Part shown: one piece after another, positions 12,513 through 24,484 of the stretch
Position numbering within the stretch: the stretch's first letter is position 1
How the letters are laid out: each line of letters begins with the position of its first letter
NCBI GenBank assembly: GCA_015680685.1
Contig: MNCI01008572.1
Span: 863,101 to 927,100 of the forward strand
Origin: Gnetum montanum
Taxonomy: Eukaryota > Streptophyta > Gnetopsida > Gnetales > Gnetaceae
Length of the DNA: 64,000 nt
Direction of reading: 5' to 3'
Notes under the pieces: generated by a model
What the model was told of the DNA's origin: nothing
Databases searched by the model: none
Seen by the model: the letters and a program-made list of their open reading frames with translations, nothing else
Translations under genes and position numbers: made by a program

Positions 12513-13271
12513 GTAAATATTGCAACTACATAAATATCACACAATGTGCAATGTAGTTACTATTACAATGTAAAAAATACAATAACATAAATGAAACTAT
12601 AACTATGACTATAACTATAAATGTGAAATAGAAGAATAACATAGTATAACTATAAAAAATAGTGTATTAGCTGCATAATTTTGAACATAGCATTTTTGTG
12701 GCAATGCTAGGATCAAAGGTCAAAATGGCTACAACATATTTATACTAACATATTTGAGGTATTGCTGAAAAAAATAGGAAAATTACTACAACATATTTAT
12801 CTTAGTGTATTTAAGGAAACACTAGGAAAAAGTGGTCAACAAGATTACACCATATTTAACCTAGCATATTTACAATCATACTTGGAAAAAGTCAAAAACT
12901 AGAGTAGAGTTTTAGGACTTAAGAAACCAAAGACTAGCATATTTGTAGGATTTGACTCCACAAGAGATTTTTATGGCTAGGTCAAAAATGTTGGTGCAGA
13001 AAAATCAAAATTGAGACACTAAGGCTCAAAATGCTAGTATTTGAAAATCATTCAAAACATCTCCTATTCACTGAATACACTAGTGTGAATAGGTCAAAAG
13101 AATCCAATAGTGATTGTACCTAGGTTTGGATGAAGAAAGCAAGGTAGAGGCCCTTCTTCTGGTGCCAAAAAACTATAGTGATGAAAAAATTCAAGTTGGA
13201 GATCAAATTAATTTGTGTGAAATAGTTTTACCTAAATATTCACAAGCCTCAAAAAGGATCTAAGTAAAGAC
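12513..13271 (-). other. leader region of element J
   Basis: Non-coding AT-rich sequence with an aactataactatgactataac simple repeat (about 12590-12660) and repeated agcatatttgtagg-like phrases (about 12750-12960). It separates the gag start from the candidate primer site at 13149-13167. Beyond that about 100 bp of probable LTR precede element H. Confidence 0.4.
13149..13167 (-). other. candidate primer binding site of element J
   Basis: Minus strand TGGCACCAGAAGAAGGGCC begins with the TGG expected of a sequence complementary to a tRNA 3' CCA end and is correctly placed upstream of gag. I could not assign the tRNA from memory. Confidence 0.4.
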
Positions 13272-14052
13272 TGAGAACTTAGAAGAGGGGCTAAATAAGT
13301 TCCATCAATTTAAAACAAAACTACACATAGATTTACATGGTTCCCCAACTTGGATAAGTCCATACTAGGAGGATAGAATCCTTGCATACCTCCAAAATTT
13401 ATTTCTTCAAAAATGTAATTTCAATGATATCATAACCTTTATGAAGTTTGAGCTCCATATGGGATTTTTTCACATAGAGATACATCCAATCCTAAAAGGT
13501 CCCAACAAGTTCAAAAATGCAATTTCAAGAATCCCACAACCTTTATAATATCTTAATCTCCACTAAAGGTATTTTCACTTAGAAACATACCCAACCCTAC
13601 AAGGTTCCAACAAGCTCAAGAGATGTCTTCCCGTAAGAAGCAAATGAACCCTACAGGGCTTACAAAGAAAGATAAGGAATATCAAGGAGAGAATGTACTT
13701 AAATTATAGATTCCTTACTTTGAGTTTCTTAACAAATATAATACATAAATCGAATGATCAAGAATTGAAGTACAACGTATTTTACTATATGTATGTAATG
13801 ATGGGAATCTTCATGTGAATAATGCCATCTTTTTTCATAAAGATATTATCTCTTTTATAGCCTTTGTTATTGTTAAATGATTATTGAAGTTCTTACAATG
13901 ACTAGAAAATTACTAGTTTGGACATCTCAAATGAGCATGAGATGCCTAGCTAAGATTTTGGAGCTTGCAAGTGGAACATCTTACTAGAATTGGGAAGTCT
14001 CACATGAGACGTCTTGACTAAGATGTCTCAGCTAAACTTGGGACATATACTA

Positions 14053-16522
14053 TGAAAGTATTAAGAGCATTAAGATAGAAAAATTTGAGAAATGAGAGAA
14101 ACTAAAAGAATCAAATAACCAAACATCTAACTTCATGACACATCAAGAAAGAATGCATAAAAATGAGTAGTTAGTTCACACCCCTAAACAAACTAGGGTA
14201 AGTAGTGAGGCACCACATTTTCATTCAAATTAGTTCATATTTATACATAAAATGATGTAACAATATTTTCCAAATAGATTTTGATTAATCCCTTGATTTT
14301 AGGGATTCTTCCTTATCACCTCTCATACACATCCTATTATTTATGGAATTACTCTCATAGGTATCTTGCATATTTACATATTTAAATTATCATCCTCTTA
14401 ATTTGGGTAATGCCACATATTGAATGTTGGCATTATCCTCACAATCACCTCCTTAATGACAATAGGTTAGTTATCACTTAATACACCTCCTTGATGCATG
14501 TAATATTCAATTTCATTTCCTGCATTTACATAATTATCATCATGTAGCTATATTATCGCCATATTTGATCTTGAAGCTTCTTGACTTCTTCATTCATCTT
14601 CTAGATGAAGATCTCCTTTCTTATTTATCGATGGCATCACCATGCTAGTTCTCCCATTGATCTTGTTGCATCATTTTGAAGACTTGATTTATCTTTTGAT
14701 TACTCCTCATCTATGTTTGCTAACAAGAGGAGTATGATCTTCTTATGCATGAGCTTTATTGCACAATCTTTAAGGTCAATCTTTTCAATAGTGCACCTTC
14801 TCAAGAATTAAATTCATCATCTAAAGTTTCATTGAATAAAAAATGCACCTTATCTTATCATAGGCATGAACTTGTTATTATAGTCTTGAGTTCATATTTT
14901 CAACTTGCTTTGGTTGTCGCCTGGGCCTTCTTTTTCTTCATCATGTTCTTTTCTTTTCTTTTGAAGTGTAGAATTACAACTAAGAATAAGGGGTTAGGTG
15001 CCTTCTACAATTGTAGATTATTCATTTACAAATAATGGAAATCTATAAGATAATATTGCAAGGGCTTTTTAAAATATTATAAACTTAGCCCTTTATCATC
15101 CCAAAAATAAAAAATATAACTCATCCTATAATAATAATTTGAGTATTTAGGATGAATAGTAAATATGAGGTGACAATAAAAAATCTTTTCATTGATAGCT
15201 CATCTTCCCCCCTTCAATGGAATGATATTTTGTATAATTAAAATTTCAATATAAATGGTACTTGCATTATTTGATCTGTGGAATCAAAAGTCTTCTTTGG
15301 TAGCAACCTTCATCCTTCATCTTTGATGATATTAGCTAAGGAAAAATGTGCCTACAACCATGGCTATGGTTGCAATGGCCACGATCAAAGGTTTTAACTT
15401 TGGATTGGAATTCAAAACCACCAAATTATTAAGATTTCCTCTCAAGAAACCTATGGTTGTGGCAATGTTGTTGTTGTTATTTCTATTCTTCGTACCACTA
15501 GTTCGTGTTTTCTGATGAGAATGCTTGCCAAGCATATCATTAGAAGGCTCCTTTGAAACTCCTAAATTTTGCCAATCCAACAAACACAAATCTCTTCATC
15601 CACCTACACTTTCTTGTAGATGTATTGTGATTCTTGTGCATGGTTTAGAGAGTATGATTATGTCTATGGAAATTGTAGAGGTTAACTACAATCCATTGGA
15701 GAATACAAATTTAGATTTAAATTTGCAATAAGATTTCAATTTGAATTTGTAGCATACGACCAAGTTACTATTGGTGGGACAAGAGGTGCTTGCACAGAAT
15801 GGATAGGATCATAATGGGAACTATCCCATGTTGTAGCTACTGCTACTACTCCCTTTGTATCATTGTTCATCATGCTTTGGTATGATGGGTGTGTCATTCT
15901 AAGCCTATGAATCTGAGTTGAGTTAAAACCCAAGCTACTATTGCTTTTGCTTCAATCTTTCATGCATGCTATTGTTGTAAATCTTGATGTAGAACACATT
16001 TTCTTATAATTTTGCAAGAACCACTAAGAGCCTCTTTTTTAATAGCATTGGCAAGATTTCATAGAGGATGAAAACCCAAGATCTTTCACTCTAGCTACAA
16101 ATCTAAAATAAAATTTTGAGCACACAGCTCCTATAAAAAATGAAAGGATTGAGAGCATTAAGATAGAGAAATTTGAGAAATGAGAGAAATAAAAAGAATC
16201 AAATAACCAAACATCTGACTCCATGAAACATCAAGAAAGAATGCATAAAAATGATGAGTTTGTCTCCAACCAAACCAAGATACATGGTGAGGCACCACGT
16301 TTCCATTCATTTAGTTCATATTTATACATGAAGTGATGTAACAATATTCCCTAAATAGCTTTTGACTAATCCCTTGATTTTAGAGATTCTTCCATATCAC
16401 CTCTCATACAAATCCTATTATTTATGGGATTGCTCTCATACATACCTTGAATAGGTACATATTAAAAAAATCATCCTCTTAATTTGGGTTATGCCACATA
16501 TTGAATGTTGACATGATCCTCA
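14053..16522 (-). mobile_element. Element I: small (2.5 kb) gag-type LTR element
   Basis: Direct repeats of 389 bp (14053-14441) and 382 bp (16141-16522) with tg...ca ends flank 1.7 kb. On the minus strand the tract AAGGAGGTGATTG precedes the 3' LTR, and a weak tRNA-Met-like primer site (TATAGGAGC) follows the 5' LTR. The interior is too short for pol. A minus-strand frame at 15332-15589 contains a run of Asn codons, which may be a decayed nucleocapsid region. A target duplication is not clean (tacta versus tactg offset by two bases). Insertion in the H LTR shows it is younger than H. Confidence 0.7.
14442..16140 (-). other. interior of element I, degenerate
   Basis: No RT, integrase or protease motifs. 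Minus-strand frames at 15736-15933 (rich in Ser, Thr, Val) and 15332-15589 (Asn run, Lys/Arg-rich before it) could be pieces of one gag-like ORF broken by frameshifts. The 14745-15035 plus-strand frame has a hydrophobic stretch, but nothing supports it as a gene. Confidence 0.35.
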
Positions 16523-16829
16523 CGTACTGTTTTTCTAGGACATCTAGCCTAAAACTAAGCTTTGCAACTAGTAAGCCTACTACTTTTCTGGGATATCTAG
16601 ACAACCACTGGAATACCTTCTTTAGACTTCTAAGCATCTTGCATCCTCTTGGATTCCTCTAAATCCTTGCATTCTTTGTTGAGATTTTTGTTTTCAAAAT
16701 TGATAAATCATGCTCTCACCTTGGTCTCAACATGCTCTTGTCTTGATCTCATCATGCTTCTACAACATCCCACACATACACTTTTTAATTCTTCATTTTC
16801 CAACATTTTGACATACCAAAAGTTCAACA

Positions 16830-17310
16830 ATCTCCTCCTTTTTGGTGATTTTCAAAACTTAAGAAAATGGGTTAGAACAATGGCATAATAAACATTATAA
16901 TATAGGAAATTAAAAGCACAAGTATATAAAATGCTAAAAATTAATCCTATGACAACAAGGATGGAAAAGTAAATGGATAACAGTTAATGGTTACACATCC
17001 CTCAAGACAAGTTTAATATGGCTAATCAAGGAAAAATCACATCAAAGCTTACCCAATATCAATTCATAATGCAAGTCCATATAATCCATAAAGCACATAA
17101 AACATAGAAAAAGATATGATAATCCATATATAATGACAAAACCAAAATATACATATCATGATCTCAAATAACTTAACCCCCAATGAGTCTCAACAAACAA
17201 CTAATACTACAAGAAGTCTTAATCAAACAATTGATATCATTCATGACAAAAAAAATTCTCCCCTTTTTGGACATCAACCAAAAGGAGGAAATCATGTGAA
17301 GGATCTAACC
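16830..17310 (-). other. polypurine tract and 3' untranslated region of element H
   Basis: atctcctcctttttggtgat follows the LTR end directly (polypurine tract on the minus strand). A second tract-like copy, ttctcccctttttggac, lies near 17254, as in element G. The region between is AT-rich and non-coding. Confidence 0.6.
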
Positions 17311-18780
17311 ATTGAGTTTTGTATCATCATCATCATCTGAGTCTAACATTGCACATGTGGGCATGTCAATCTCTTCCTCATCTTCATTGCTACTAGTGCT
17401 AGATTGAGAGATCTACTACTCATCATCATCTTCTGAAGAAGATAATACAATTGGATCTTGTTTAGGTCGAAGCTTCACCTAAAATTGACATGATGAAGGG
17501 GTGTGACATGGACCTTTCCTGAAAGATGATGGAGTACTTTTACGCTTATAAGTCTTGGAAGCAATTTGCTCTCATTGATTTGCTACACCAAAAACACTCT
17601 CCATCACCTATTGGTCAAAAGATCAAAGTGCCTCCTCATTATTCAAGCATTTGAAGAGTCTTTTAGAAGATTCCTCCTATGCAAATTCACTTTGTTCTAG
17701 CTACTCAATGTGAGAAATAGGCTCCCACTGGGCATGTGTTCATGCTGCTATAAGATCCTTTGAATCTAATTTATTCCCTAAATCATATGCATGTGATGGT
17801 CCTATTGTTGTAGAATGTTTAGCTGGTGCTTGCATCTTCATCACTACTTGTCTAATGAGGAGTTACAATCTCCTCAAACTACTAACCATTCAGAGAAGGG
17901 GAAAAACCAACTCTATCCATTCTCTTATGAAGATAAGAGAGATTTCTTTCCATCTTCCTCATAGTTTTTGCAATGGTTCATAAGAAGTTCTTTAATAAAG
18001 ATCCTACCCATGCACCAATCAACTTCAACCTTCTTAGTTGAAGTAAGGCCTAAGATGGAGAAGATGCTTTCTTTTTAGATGTCTAGGATGTATAAGAAGC
18101 TTCTGATTTAACATGAGTACTCCTCTTCTTAGAGTACTCAATAAGACTCCTTTTTCCTTTAAGAAGGAACACATCTAGAATTAAAACACATGCCTAATGG
18201 ACAAGTAGACTAATAAACTGATGATATCCTTAAATGCATTCACAAATAAACATATCAGGCATATCCCTATAAATGATATGATCCAAATCTAAAGGTTTCC
18301 CATTTAGTAAACAAAATAGTACCAATTCCTAAGATGGTATCAAATGATTATAATTTTTCCCTTTCATAATGATATTGTACATAACAATAAGGGATAGAGT
18401 GGAGGCATCTTATGACATCTATTACCTATACACTTTTCCACTCCTTAAAGAAACTCAGCTATCAAAAATGGCATCATAAAACTCATCATGCATTACTGGA
18501 ATAATGTCATTTGTAAAAATGTATCACATAAAATGGATCATAACTTGGTGCACATCTACACTAGAAACCCCAAGCAATGTATTTACGACTTGAGAAAAAA
18601 TTTCAATAACAATACCCCTAATCATAATAGTAAATGCCCCAATATCAACATTGGTAATAATAATATTAATATAAAATTCTCTAACCAAAATCTCTAGGAT
18701 GTAAAAAATTCATGGAAATAATGGATGTTCATCCAATCACTTTAAAGTAAGACATCAGCACTTGTTGAAGGTGTTGCTAA
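17311..18780 (-). pseudogene. degenerate env-position ORF of element H
   Basis: Between the polypurine tract and where RT should lie, minus-strand frames encode protein-like pieces. They read CLLNGKPLDLDHIIYRDM (about 18270-18320), then a Lys/Ser-rich stretch (LKGKRSLIEYSKKRS), then a helical charged segment (about 17890-18000). An acidic C-terminal tail rich in Asp/Glu/Ser (SSNEDEEEIDMP, then a run of Asp) ends near 17322. The NGKPLDL...I pattern is reminiscent of ORFs carried by plant LTR retrotransposons in the env position, but I cannot name the family with certainty. Many stops and shifts are present. Confidence 0.4.
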
Positions 18781-19404
18781 AAGCTAAGACTCTGTTCACT
18801 AATAATGGATATAAAGTATTTTACCTCAAACCTATGTTGTGCATCTATAGAGCTCTTAGTAAATATTGGAAACATAAAGAGTATGTTTCTAAATTAGGGT
18901 AAGCCCAATTCATTTCTTACCCTAAATGGAAGTTTTTTTAGGATTGGTTGTAAGAATAAAGCCCTTAAAAGACATTTCTAATACTATCAAGCCTTTTCCT
19001 TAGACTTTCTCTTCTATGTTGATAATCTAATATACTTTAAATTTTTTAATTATTATTCATTTTTTAGGTCTAACACCCCCCAAAAAATGATGTAAATGTT
19101 GTTAAAGCTAGGACCATCCTTTCACCTACCAATTAATTTTCCTCTTGATTTTTCAAAACATTAATTATAAGGTTCTATACTTAAATAAAAATCTATAAAA
19201 TTGGAAATATTTTCTTTTCCATTTTATTTTTGGTGTTTCTGCTTACTATTAAACATATGATGAACTTTGATTTTTTTTTTCTTTTTTTCTTTTTTATTTT
19301 TATTAATATTATTTTTGAGGTCTTACAATCCCTCTCTAATTTATTCAATCATAACTCTAAAAAATAAGAAAATATCAAATCATTGAAAGAGAAGCACAAT
19401 AGTA
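18781..19404. other. no gene recognised
   Basis: AT-rich sequence between element H and the LINE relic, with a tttttttttctttttttctt tract near 19270. Nothing in six frames resembles a known protein. Confidence 0.4.
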
Positions 19405-19845
19405 CCGTACCTATCTACAACAACAAGGAAAAAATTCTAAACTATGGGAACTAGGGAAGAATCAAGTTTATGAGTCATTCTATAAAGTCATGGAAAACAT
19501 TTATAGAACAATGTTTAAGAAAAAAAATTGGTTGTTTTGTGAATCAATTTGCTTTTATGCTTATAATATCAACTATGAAAGTTGTCTTCTTACTAAGATA
19601 GTTGAAGAAATATAGATGTAAGAAGAGGAATTTGCATATGATTTTCATGGGCTCTAAAGAAAGCATACCATAGAGTTCTTCGAGAGATTATTTAGTAGAC
19701 CTTCAAGAAGAAAGATATCCTATTAGGTACATAAAAGTTATCCAAGTTATGTATAATGCAACAACTACCTTTGGGGTGTCAAGAGAAGGGAGGTTGAGCC
19801 ACTATGTTTTGGACTCCAAAAATATTATTAATAATAAGAAAAAAA
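19405..19845 (+). pseudogene. RTE-type LINE reverse transcriptase fragment
   Basis: Plus-strand reading in shifting frames gives RIKFMSHSIKSW, then LRKKIG..VNQFAFM, then LHMIF.., then LKKAYHRVLREII and YIKVIQVMYNATTTFGVSRE. These line up in order with the RTE-clade RT blocks (RGIKLMSHTMKLWE, ENQFGFMPGRST, LEKAYDRVPREVLW, YIKVIQDMY). The catalytic YADD block is not reached. The fragment is broken by several stops and frameshifts and is truncated at both ends. It is the only plus-strand retroelement coding sequence in the window and lies just outside the insertion point of element A. Confidence 0.7.
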
Positions 19846-19990
19846 TTAGAGTACATCATATGTTTAGCAAAGAAGAAAAACATGGAAAGTAAAAAGGTTT
19901 CCAATTTTAGGGATGTCTATTCAAGTATATAAACTTAAAATTGAGTTAAAACTTTGAAAAATCAAGAGAGGAAAATGCATTATTACTAGG

Positions 19991-20924
19991 TAATGAGAGA
20001 CAAGTGTCCCCTACATTCAACCATATGAATCACAAGCATGTTCACATGATTTGATCGAATTCCATAGAACCCTAAGCAGCTAGTATCTTGGATAATTGAG
20101 CATGATGTGACTGGTCATTGTCTTCAAAATCATTATTTGTATTAGCTAAATTGGTATGGTAAAGTGCGATTGATGCATAAGATGTTGATATTTTTATTAT
20201 TTTTATTTTTATTTTTTAATATTAAAATATTAAAGCAATAAGGTGATAAAAAGATTAATTTCTACCTACCTATGGAATTAAGAGTAATTCAAGCTATCCA
20301 AAGTGTAGAGCATCCATTCTCACTTTTTGTACCCATCCTAAACCTATATTAATGTTGCTAGGTTACCAAGTGTTTACTATTAGGCATACTAAGTATCCAC
20401 TACTTGGAATACCAAGCCTTAATATAACATGTTCAAAGTGATTGTACTCACATTGTTACAAAATAAAATATTAATTTCCTAACTGAATGAAAGTAAAATG
20501 TAATTAAATAATGTGCTTGGAGAATAAAATAAAATAAACTATATGCTAATCCAAGAGTTGCAATGGAACAAATTAGTCTCAATTTCATTGTCATCATTTA
20601 GAAGTGTCTAGGTACAACATGCACTAAAATAAAACTTCATACAATGAACTCAACCCATGCTACATGCACTAAAATAAAACTTCATATAATGAACTTAATC
20701 CATGCTACATGCACTGAAAGAAAATTTTGACTAAGTCTTAGGAAAGCAAACTACAAAAGCTTCACTACATAAATGACCAAGGTGTTATAAATGCAGATGG
20801 TGCATGCATTTAGGTTTTCGATGAATCAACGTTAATACATATGCACCAATGCATCAAAGGATACATTAATCAACATGAGTCAACAGGGATGCATTAATGT
20901 AGCTAACCTATAATTGCTTCATCA
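19991..20924 (-). repeat. 3' LTR of element A
   Basis: 934 bp, starting taatgagagacaagt (the tg end mutated to ta) and ending ttgcttcatca. It aligns throughout to 38622-39459 and differs mainly by added segments, including the 45-bp tandem duplication at 20617-20706. The adjacent tacacctaatattgac is a degraded polypurine tract. Confidence 0.85.
20617..20706. repeat. 45-bp tandem duplication inside the A 3' LTR
   Basis: Two consecutive copies beginning acatgcactaaaataaaac; a third partial copy starts at 20707. The 5' LTR of A has a single copy, so the duplication arose after insertion. Confidence 0.85.
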
Positions 20925-21179
20925 TACACCTAATATTGACGAAAAACTCATCTTTAAATGAACAAAAATGAGACCAAGTTATTTACAAAATTTTGGAAAA
21001 TATGCAACTAACAAAAGACTAACTACTAACTATAATAATAGCCAAAATTTGAGTGTCATGTTACAAAGTATTTGAGTGATTACAAAAGGTTGTACATCAT
21101 ACAAAAATTTTGACAATTGATAAAAATTGGTAATCATTGGCAAAATGGAATGGATTGGGATAAGGTCTTCACATTGTGC
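20925..21179 (-). other. 3' untranslated tail of element A
   Basis: Follows the degraded polypurine tract and resembles the same position in element E (about 53936-54150), with aaaactcatc and ttacaaaattttg phrases in the same order. Similarity stops near 21180, where gene remnant X begins. Confidence 0.5.
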
Positions 21180-22542
21180 ATAAAGGTGAAGGCTTTTATG
21201 ACTTCAATGGTCCTTCATCATGTCCTAGTCCTACTAGTAATCTAGGCTACCCTCCTGCTACTACTGCTACTTGCAACAATTTGAAGATGTCCAAGAGTAC
21301 CTTCATTTTTCCTCCTTATTTCACTAGTCGTTAATGGTCCAACTGGCTTCTCCTATACTAGATAGTGTTGGCACATCCCACATGTAGGACATTACAAGGA
21401 AAATTTCCTTCATATTAATAAACCAAGTTGCAAATTCTTTACATTTAATGTCAAATGTACAAAAAATGTTTTGTAGTTTTGAGTAGCTATTCATTCTTTT
21501 GACCAAGTTCTTAGCAATTGATCTCTAATCTTCAAATTTTCTCTTGAGAACCTCAAGCTCAACATTAGCTACTTCTAATTTTTGCTTGGTTTCCTTATAA
21601 ACCTTGAACTCCAAATCATAGAGGATATACGAGCTAGCCACTTGCTTCTCTAACTCTAACTTGGACCTCTTTATTATCAACATTGCCAAATTTGCATATC
21701 AAAGGTTAGCTAACTTATATATTCGATGATCTCTTAAATTTACAACTCCTTTACATGGATTTTAGCTTGGTTATAGGCATTGAGTCCTTCAAAAATGGGT
21801 TTTCATATATCACCTCTTTATTGAAGTTTTTGGAGGATTTCATTCATCTTCATCTTTATTAGTTTAATCTCCTTTTCATTGATCTCCTTGAACATCTTAA
21901 CCTACTCCCTATAATTATTTTTCACTTTTCTATGCTTGATGGTCTCATTCTTCTAGGTGGTGATTTTGATTATGGTCTTCTAGCAAAGGACATGAACCTC
22001 ATACATTAAGAGATTCAAATTTTCAATAACCAACCTCCTCATATCCTGGTTCACTTTGGCAACATATTCCTCCTACTGACAAATGTACTATACCAATTAT
22101 TCTTTTTGCTTCTCAGAATTCCATAAGTGGTGGTTCTCCTAGGTCAAGATGAGATTCTCCTTACATGTCTCTTAAAGATCACAGTTGATCAAATTCATCA
22201 TTGCTTTAGATAATAACACATTAACAACCATTATTTCTTTTACATTTTTGGTATCCTAAACTCTCTGTTGAAGTTGTTAGAAAGCTTCATCTCTAGTAAG
22301 CTTAGGCCTAAGAATGGATGAATCAAATAACCAAGCTTAAAATTCTACAACCTTCTCTACCAACCATTGATTGCTAGTCCTGGTCTCCTCGAGTTGTACA
22401 TTAGTAACAAGAAGCTTATCCCTTATCTCTAGTAGCTGCAAATATGTAGCTAAAATTTCTTCAAAAAGATCAAAGATCTCTAGAATTGGTTGTATATCTC
22501 CTACTAGTTGGTCTACCACTTCTTTGTGTTTTGCTATGTTCA
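21180..22542 (-). pseudogene. Gene remnant X, C-terminal coiled-coil part
   Basis: I do not recognise this gene. Minus-strand frames show long heptad-like segments, for example LFEEILATYLQLLEIRDKLL and VYKETKQKLEVANVELEVLK (about 21540-22540), joined by stop-interrupted Glu/Lys/Leu-rich sequence. It ends with MWDVPTLSSIGEASWTIND and stop codons near 21322. The N-terminal part continues at 28742-30960 beyond element B. X lies inside element A between its 3' region and its 3' LTR. The pol-bearing relative C and the other copies have no counterpart there. Confidence 0.5.
22070..22542. repeat. 473-bp host duplication, left copy
   Basis: Gap-free direct repeat of 28742-29214 (both 473 bp, about 95% identical by eye), flanking element B. 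The left copy starts with ctcct, the same five bases that follow the B 5' LTR at 28742-28746. The original 5-bp target duplication has therefore been extended by 468 bp on one side. Confidence 0.85.
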
Positions 22543-22546
22543 CAAG

Positions 22547-22686
22547 AAAAATGACAAGAGTTTGGCTAAGGTCTAGATCTAGATGCAGAAATAAGGGAGA
22601 GCCGCCTCTTATTTATAGAACTGGTGACAGGATGCAATATCTCGTACACAATATCACAGGGAAGGATGCGATATCGTGTCCCATCA
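22547..22686 (-). repeat. truncated 3' LTR of element B
   Basis: Matches 28605-28741 (aaaaatg-caagagtttggctaag to cccatca). About 650 bp of the LTR are missing and X sequence takes their place. It retains the TATA box (tatttata on plus, 22610-22617) and the ATATCG palindrome region (22630-22680). Confidence 0.85.
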
Positions 22687-23004
22687 TACCCCCGTGGCTA
22701 AATAAAAACTCATCCTTGAGTTCCTTACAAAATATTGGGAAGGTATGGGATTATTGACTTGAATGGAACTAATGGTGAGTGGGATGACATGTGAATGGAT
22801 CATCATTATTTGGCAGCTGAGAGAGAAGAGAGAAGAAAAAAAGAGTCTGCTACTGCCAATGCCAAGATTGTGCCTTTCTTTGTCCATCCGTAAACACGCC
22901 ATCAATCTTGTTCCTTGCATAATTGCTTTAGCACCGATCCATTCTAGTGTTCCCTCCAGATCCAATCCATTATTGTATGATTGCCATTTGCACACACAAC
23001 ACAA
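22684..23004 (-). CDS. small conserved 3' ORF of element B (function unknown)
   Basis: A 106-codon minus-strand frame beginning MCCVCKWQSYNNG. Its middle part, AIMQGTRLMACLRMDKERHN followed by LGIGSS, is matched by the same frame in element D (AMQGARLMAHLRMDNERRN, LGIGSS) and more weakly in C. No domain is recognised. In D a pyrimidine-rich stretch ending TGTGTGCAG lies just upstream, a possible splice acceptor, which would suit expression from a spliced transcript. It could equally be conserved 3' untranslated sequence that happens to be open. Confidence 0.35.
   Translation of the reverse strand: MCCVCKWQSYNNGLDLEGTLEWIGAKAIMQGTRLMACLRMDKERHNLGIGSSRLFFSSLFSLSCQIMMIHSHVIPLTISSIQVNNPIPSQYFVRNSRMSFYLATGV
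22687..22702 (-). other. 3' polypurine tract of element B
   Basis: tacccccgtggctaa directly beside the LTR end. Related motifs cccccatgactaa recur at 23165-23178 and 24488-24500. Confidence 0.75.
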
Positions 23005-24484
23005 CCTTATATTAGCAAGGGTAAATGAATCACAATGCAGTTGATACCTTGCTTCGGTGAAAGATCCATTGGCTAAGTTGTGGTATGGATGATTGCGGAG
23101 ATATAATATTGGTGACTACCGAAGGTGTAGGGGTTAGGAGAAAATCAAAACAATTGGGTTAGGACCCCCATGACTAAGAGCAAACCTCTTATAGTGATAG
23201 AATGGAGAAAGAAAAGGAATAAGAAAGATGGATAAAAAGAGACAACTGTAATGTCGATAAAATGGATGTCAATATGGAAATGAATAGAATAAGGTTGATT
23301 GCAAAAATTTTTAAGGGAAAGAAATTAACTGATGCACCAAATAGGAATGACAATGGGTCCTCCCCAAAGTAGGCTCATGCCCTTAATGCCCTAACATTCC
23401 CACATTTAAAGAGTTTGTAGGCTCTGGAAATGTCATTTGGAAACAAAAGTTAGATTCTTAACCACAAGAATTTACCAAAAAGAAAACAATGCGTCAACCA
23501 AAATATACACTAATGATACAACCGGCAATGAGGTGAACAATGGAGAAAGAATGATGGAAAGAAGAGGATGGAATGGAATCTCAAGAACAAGGTGGTGTAC
23601 AGCCCCTTGTGTATTTAATGATTAATGTGACTTAGTAGATAACAAACCACATCCAGTGACTTTGCATTAATACATTCGGCCAATCCATCCACTTGAAGTA
23701 GTAAGAATGCATTGCTCAAAGAGCCACCACCATTCCAACGAAACAAGGGAGGAGAAACTAGGAAGCAAGGAAGGGCCTTAGTTAGAGAGAACATGTTTTT
23801 AGTTCCATAACCAGTGCTTGTAGCCCAGATGATTATTTCTTCTAAGGGGTGTGCTTTGAATTCTCACTATTTTTTTCTTTGTCCTTTTTTGCTTTTTTCA
23901 TGAGAACCACACCATGCAAAGACTTATTATTTTTATTTTTATTTACTCAGCTTCCCAATAATTGGAGGTAACATCAGAACGATAAGAAAAACTCAAGAAG
24001 AAAACATCCAAGCACCCAAGAGAATGGCCAACACAAATGCATCAAGTTCCCTTGAAGCCATGCCCTTTTCAATCCTTGAGGCCTTCCTTAGTTTGACAAA
24101 TGCCCAGTCACCGATTCATTTTTAGTTCTTATTATTTTGAAGAAAGGGACTGTACAGTTCCAAGCCAAGAGAGACCATAGAGATTACGGATGCACGGATG
24201 ATGTGGACTCATTGCCTGTTATATCAAAAGAACCATACCTTAGTATCAACATCATCACTTAAAGGTAAAAACCAAACATTAGCAACCAATGAAATACAGT
24301 TCATACCATCATTAAGAGCACTTATTGGGTGACAAACTTAACAAAATGGGTAAGACACACACACATAAATAAATGAAAAAGTATGAATGAAGCTGTAAAA
24401 CAAAAACAAGAAAAGTTAAAGAAATTTGTAAAACAAAAACTTAAAAAGAAACTGAGAGCCTCAATTGATTAGCACAAGTGGCCA
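23005..24484 (-). other. 3' region of element B, non-coding
   Basis: Shared with C (42208-42540, 44834-46020) and D (61288-62836). Landmarks in order are the second polypurine-like motif (23165), gggtcctccccaaagtaggc (about 23356), a phrase near 23810-23880 (ccataaccagtgcttgtag), the block accacaccatgcaaagactt (about 23908), and an A-rich aaaacaaaaac repeat (24395-24440). No ORF is conserved across the copies here. Confidence 0.6.

Larger units (their letters stand above)
13272..16829 (-). repeat. 3' LTR of element H (SIRE-like copia), split by element I
   Basis: Two pieces, 13272-14052 and 16523-16829, give about 1.09 kb of LTR. The left end tgagaacttagaag and the downstream gttccccaacttgg resemble the G LTR. 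The right end gttcaaca abuts a polypurine tract. A cluster of gatgtct/gacatct motifs lies at 13920-14040 beside a minus-strand TATAAAAG near 13852. The matching 5' LTR is not in the window. Confidence 0.7.

Noticed and set aside
13272-16829. a 3.5-kb single LTR
   Set aside because: The middle is a separate element (I) with its own direct repeats; removing it leaves an LTR of about 1.09 kb similar in layout to G.
22371-22757. 128-codon plus-strand ORF
   Set aside because: It crosses the boundary between gene remnant X, the truncated B LTR and the polypurine tract, so it is a chance frame over three unrelated pieces.
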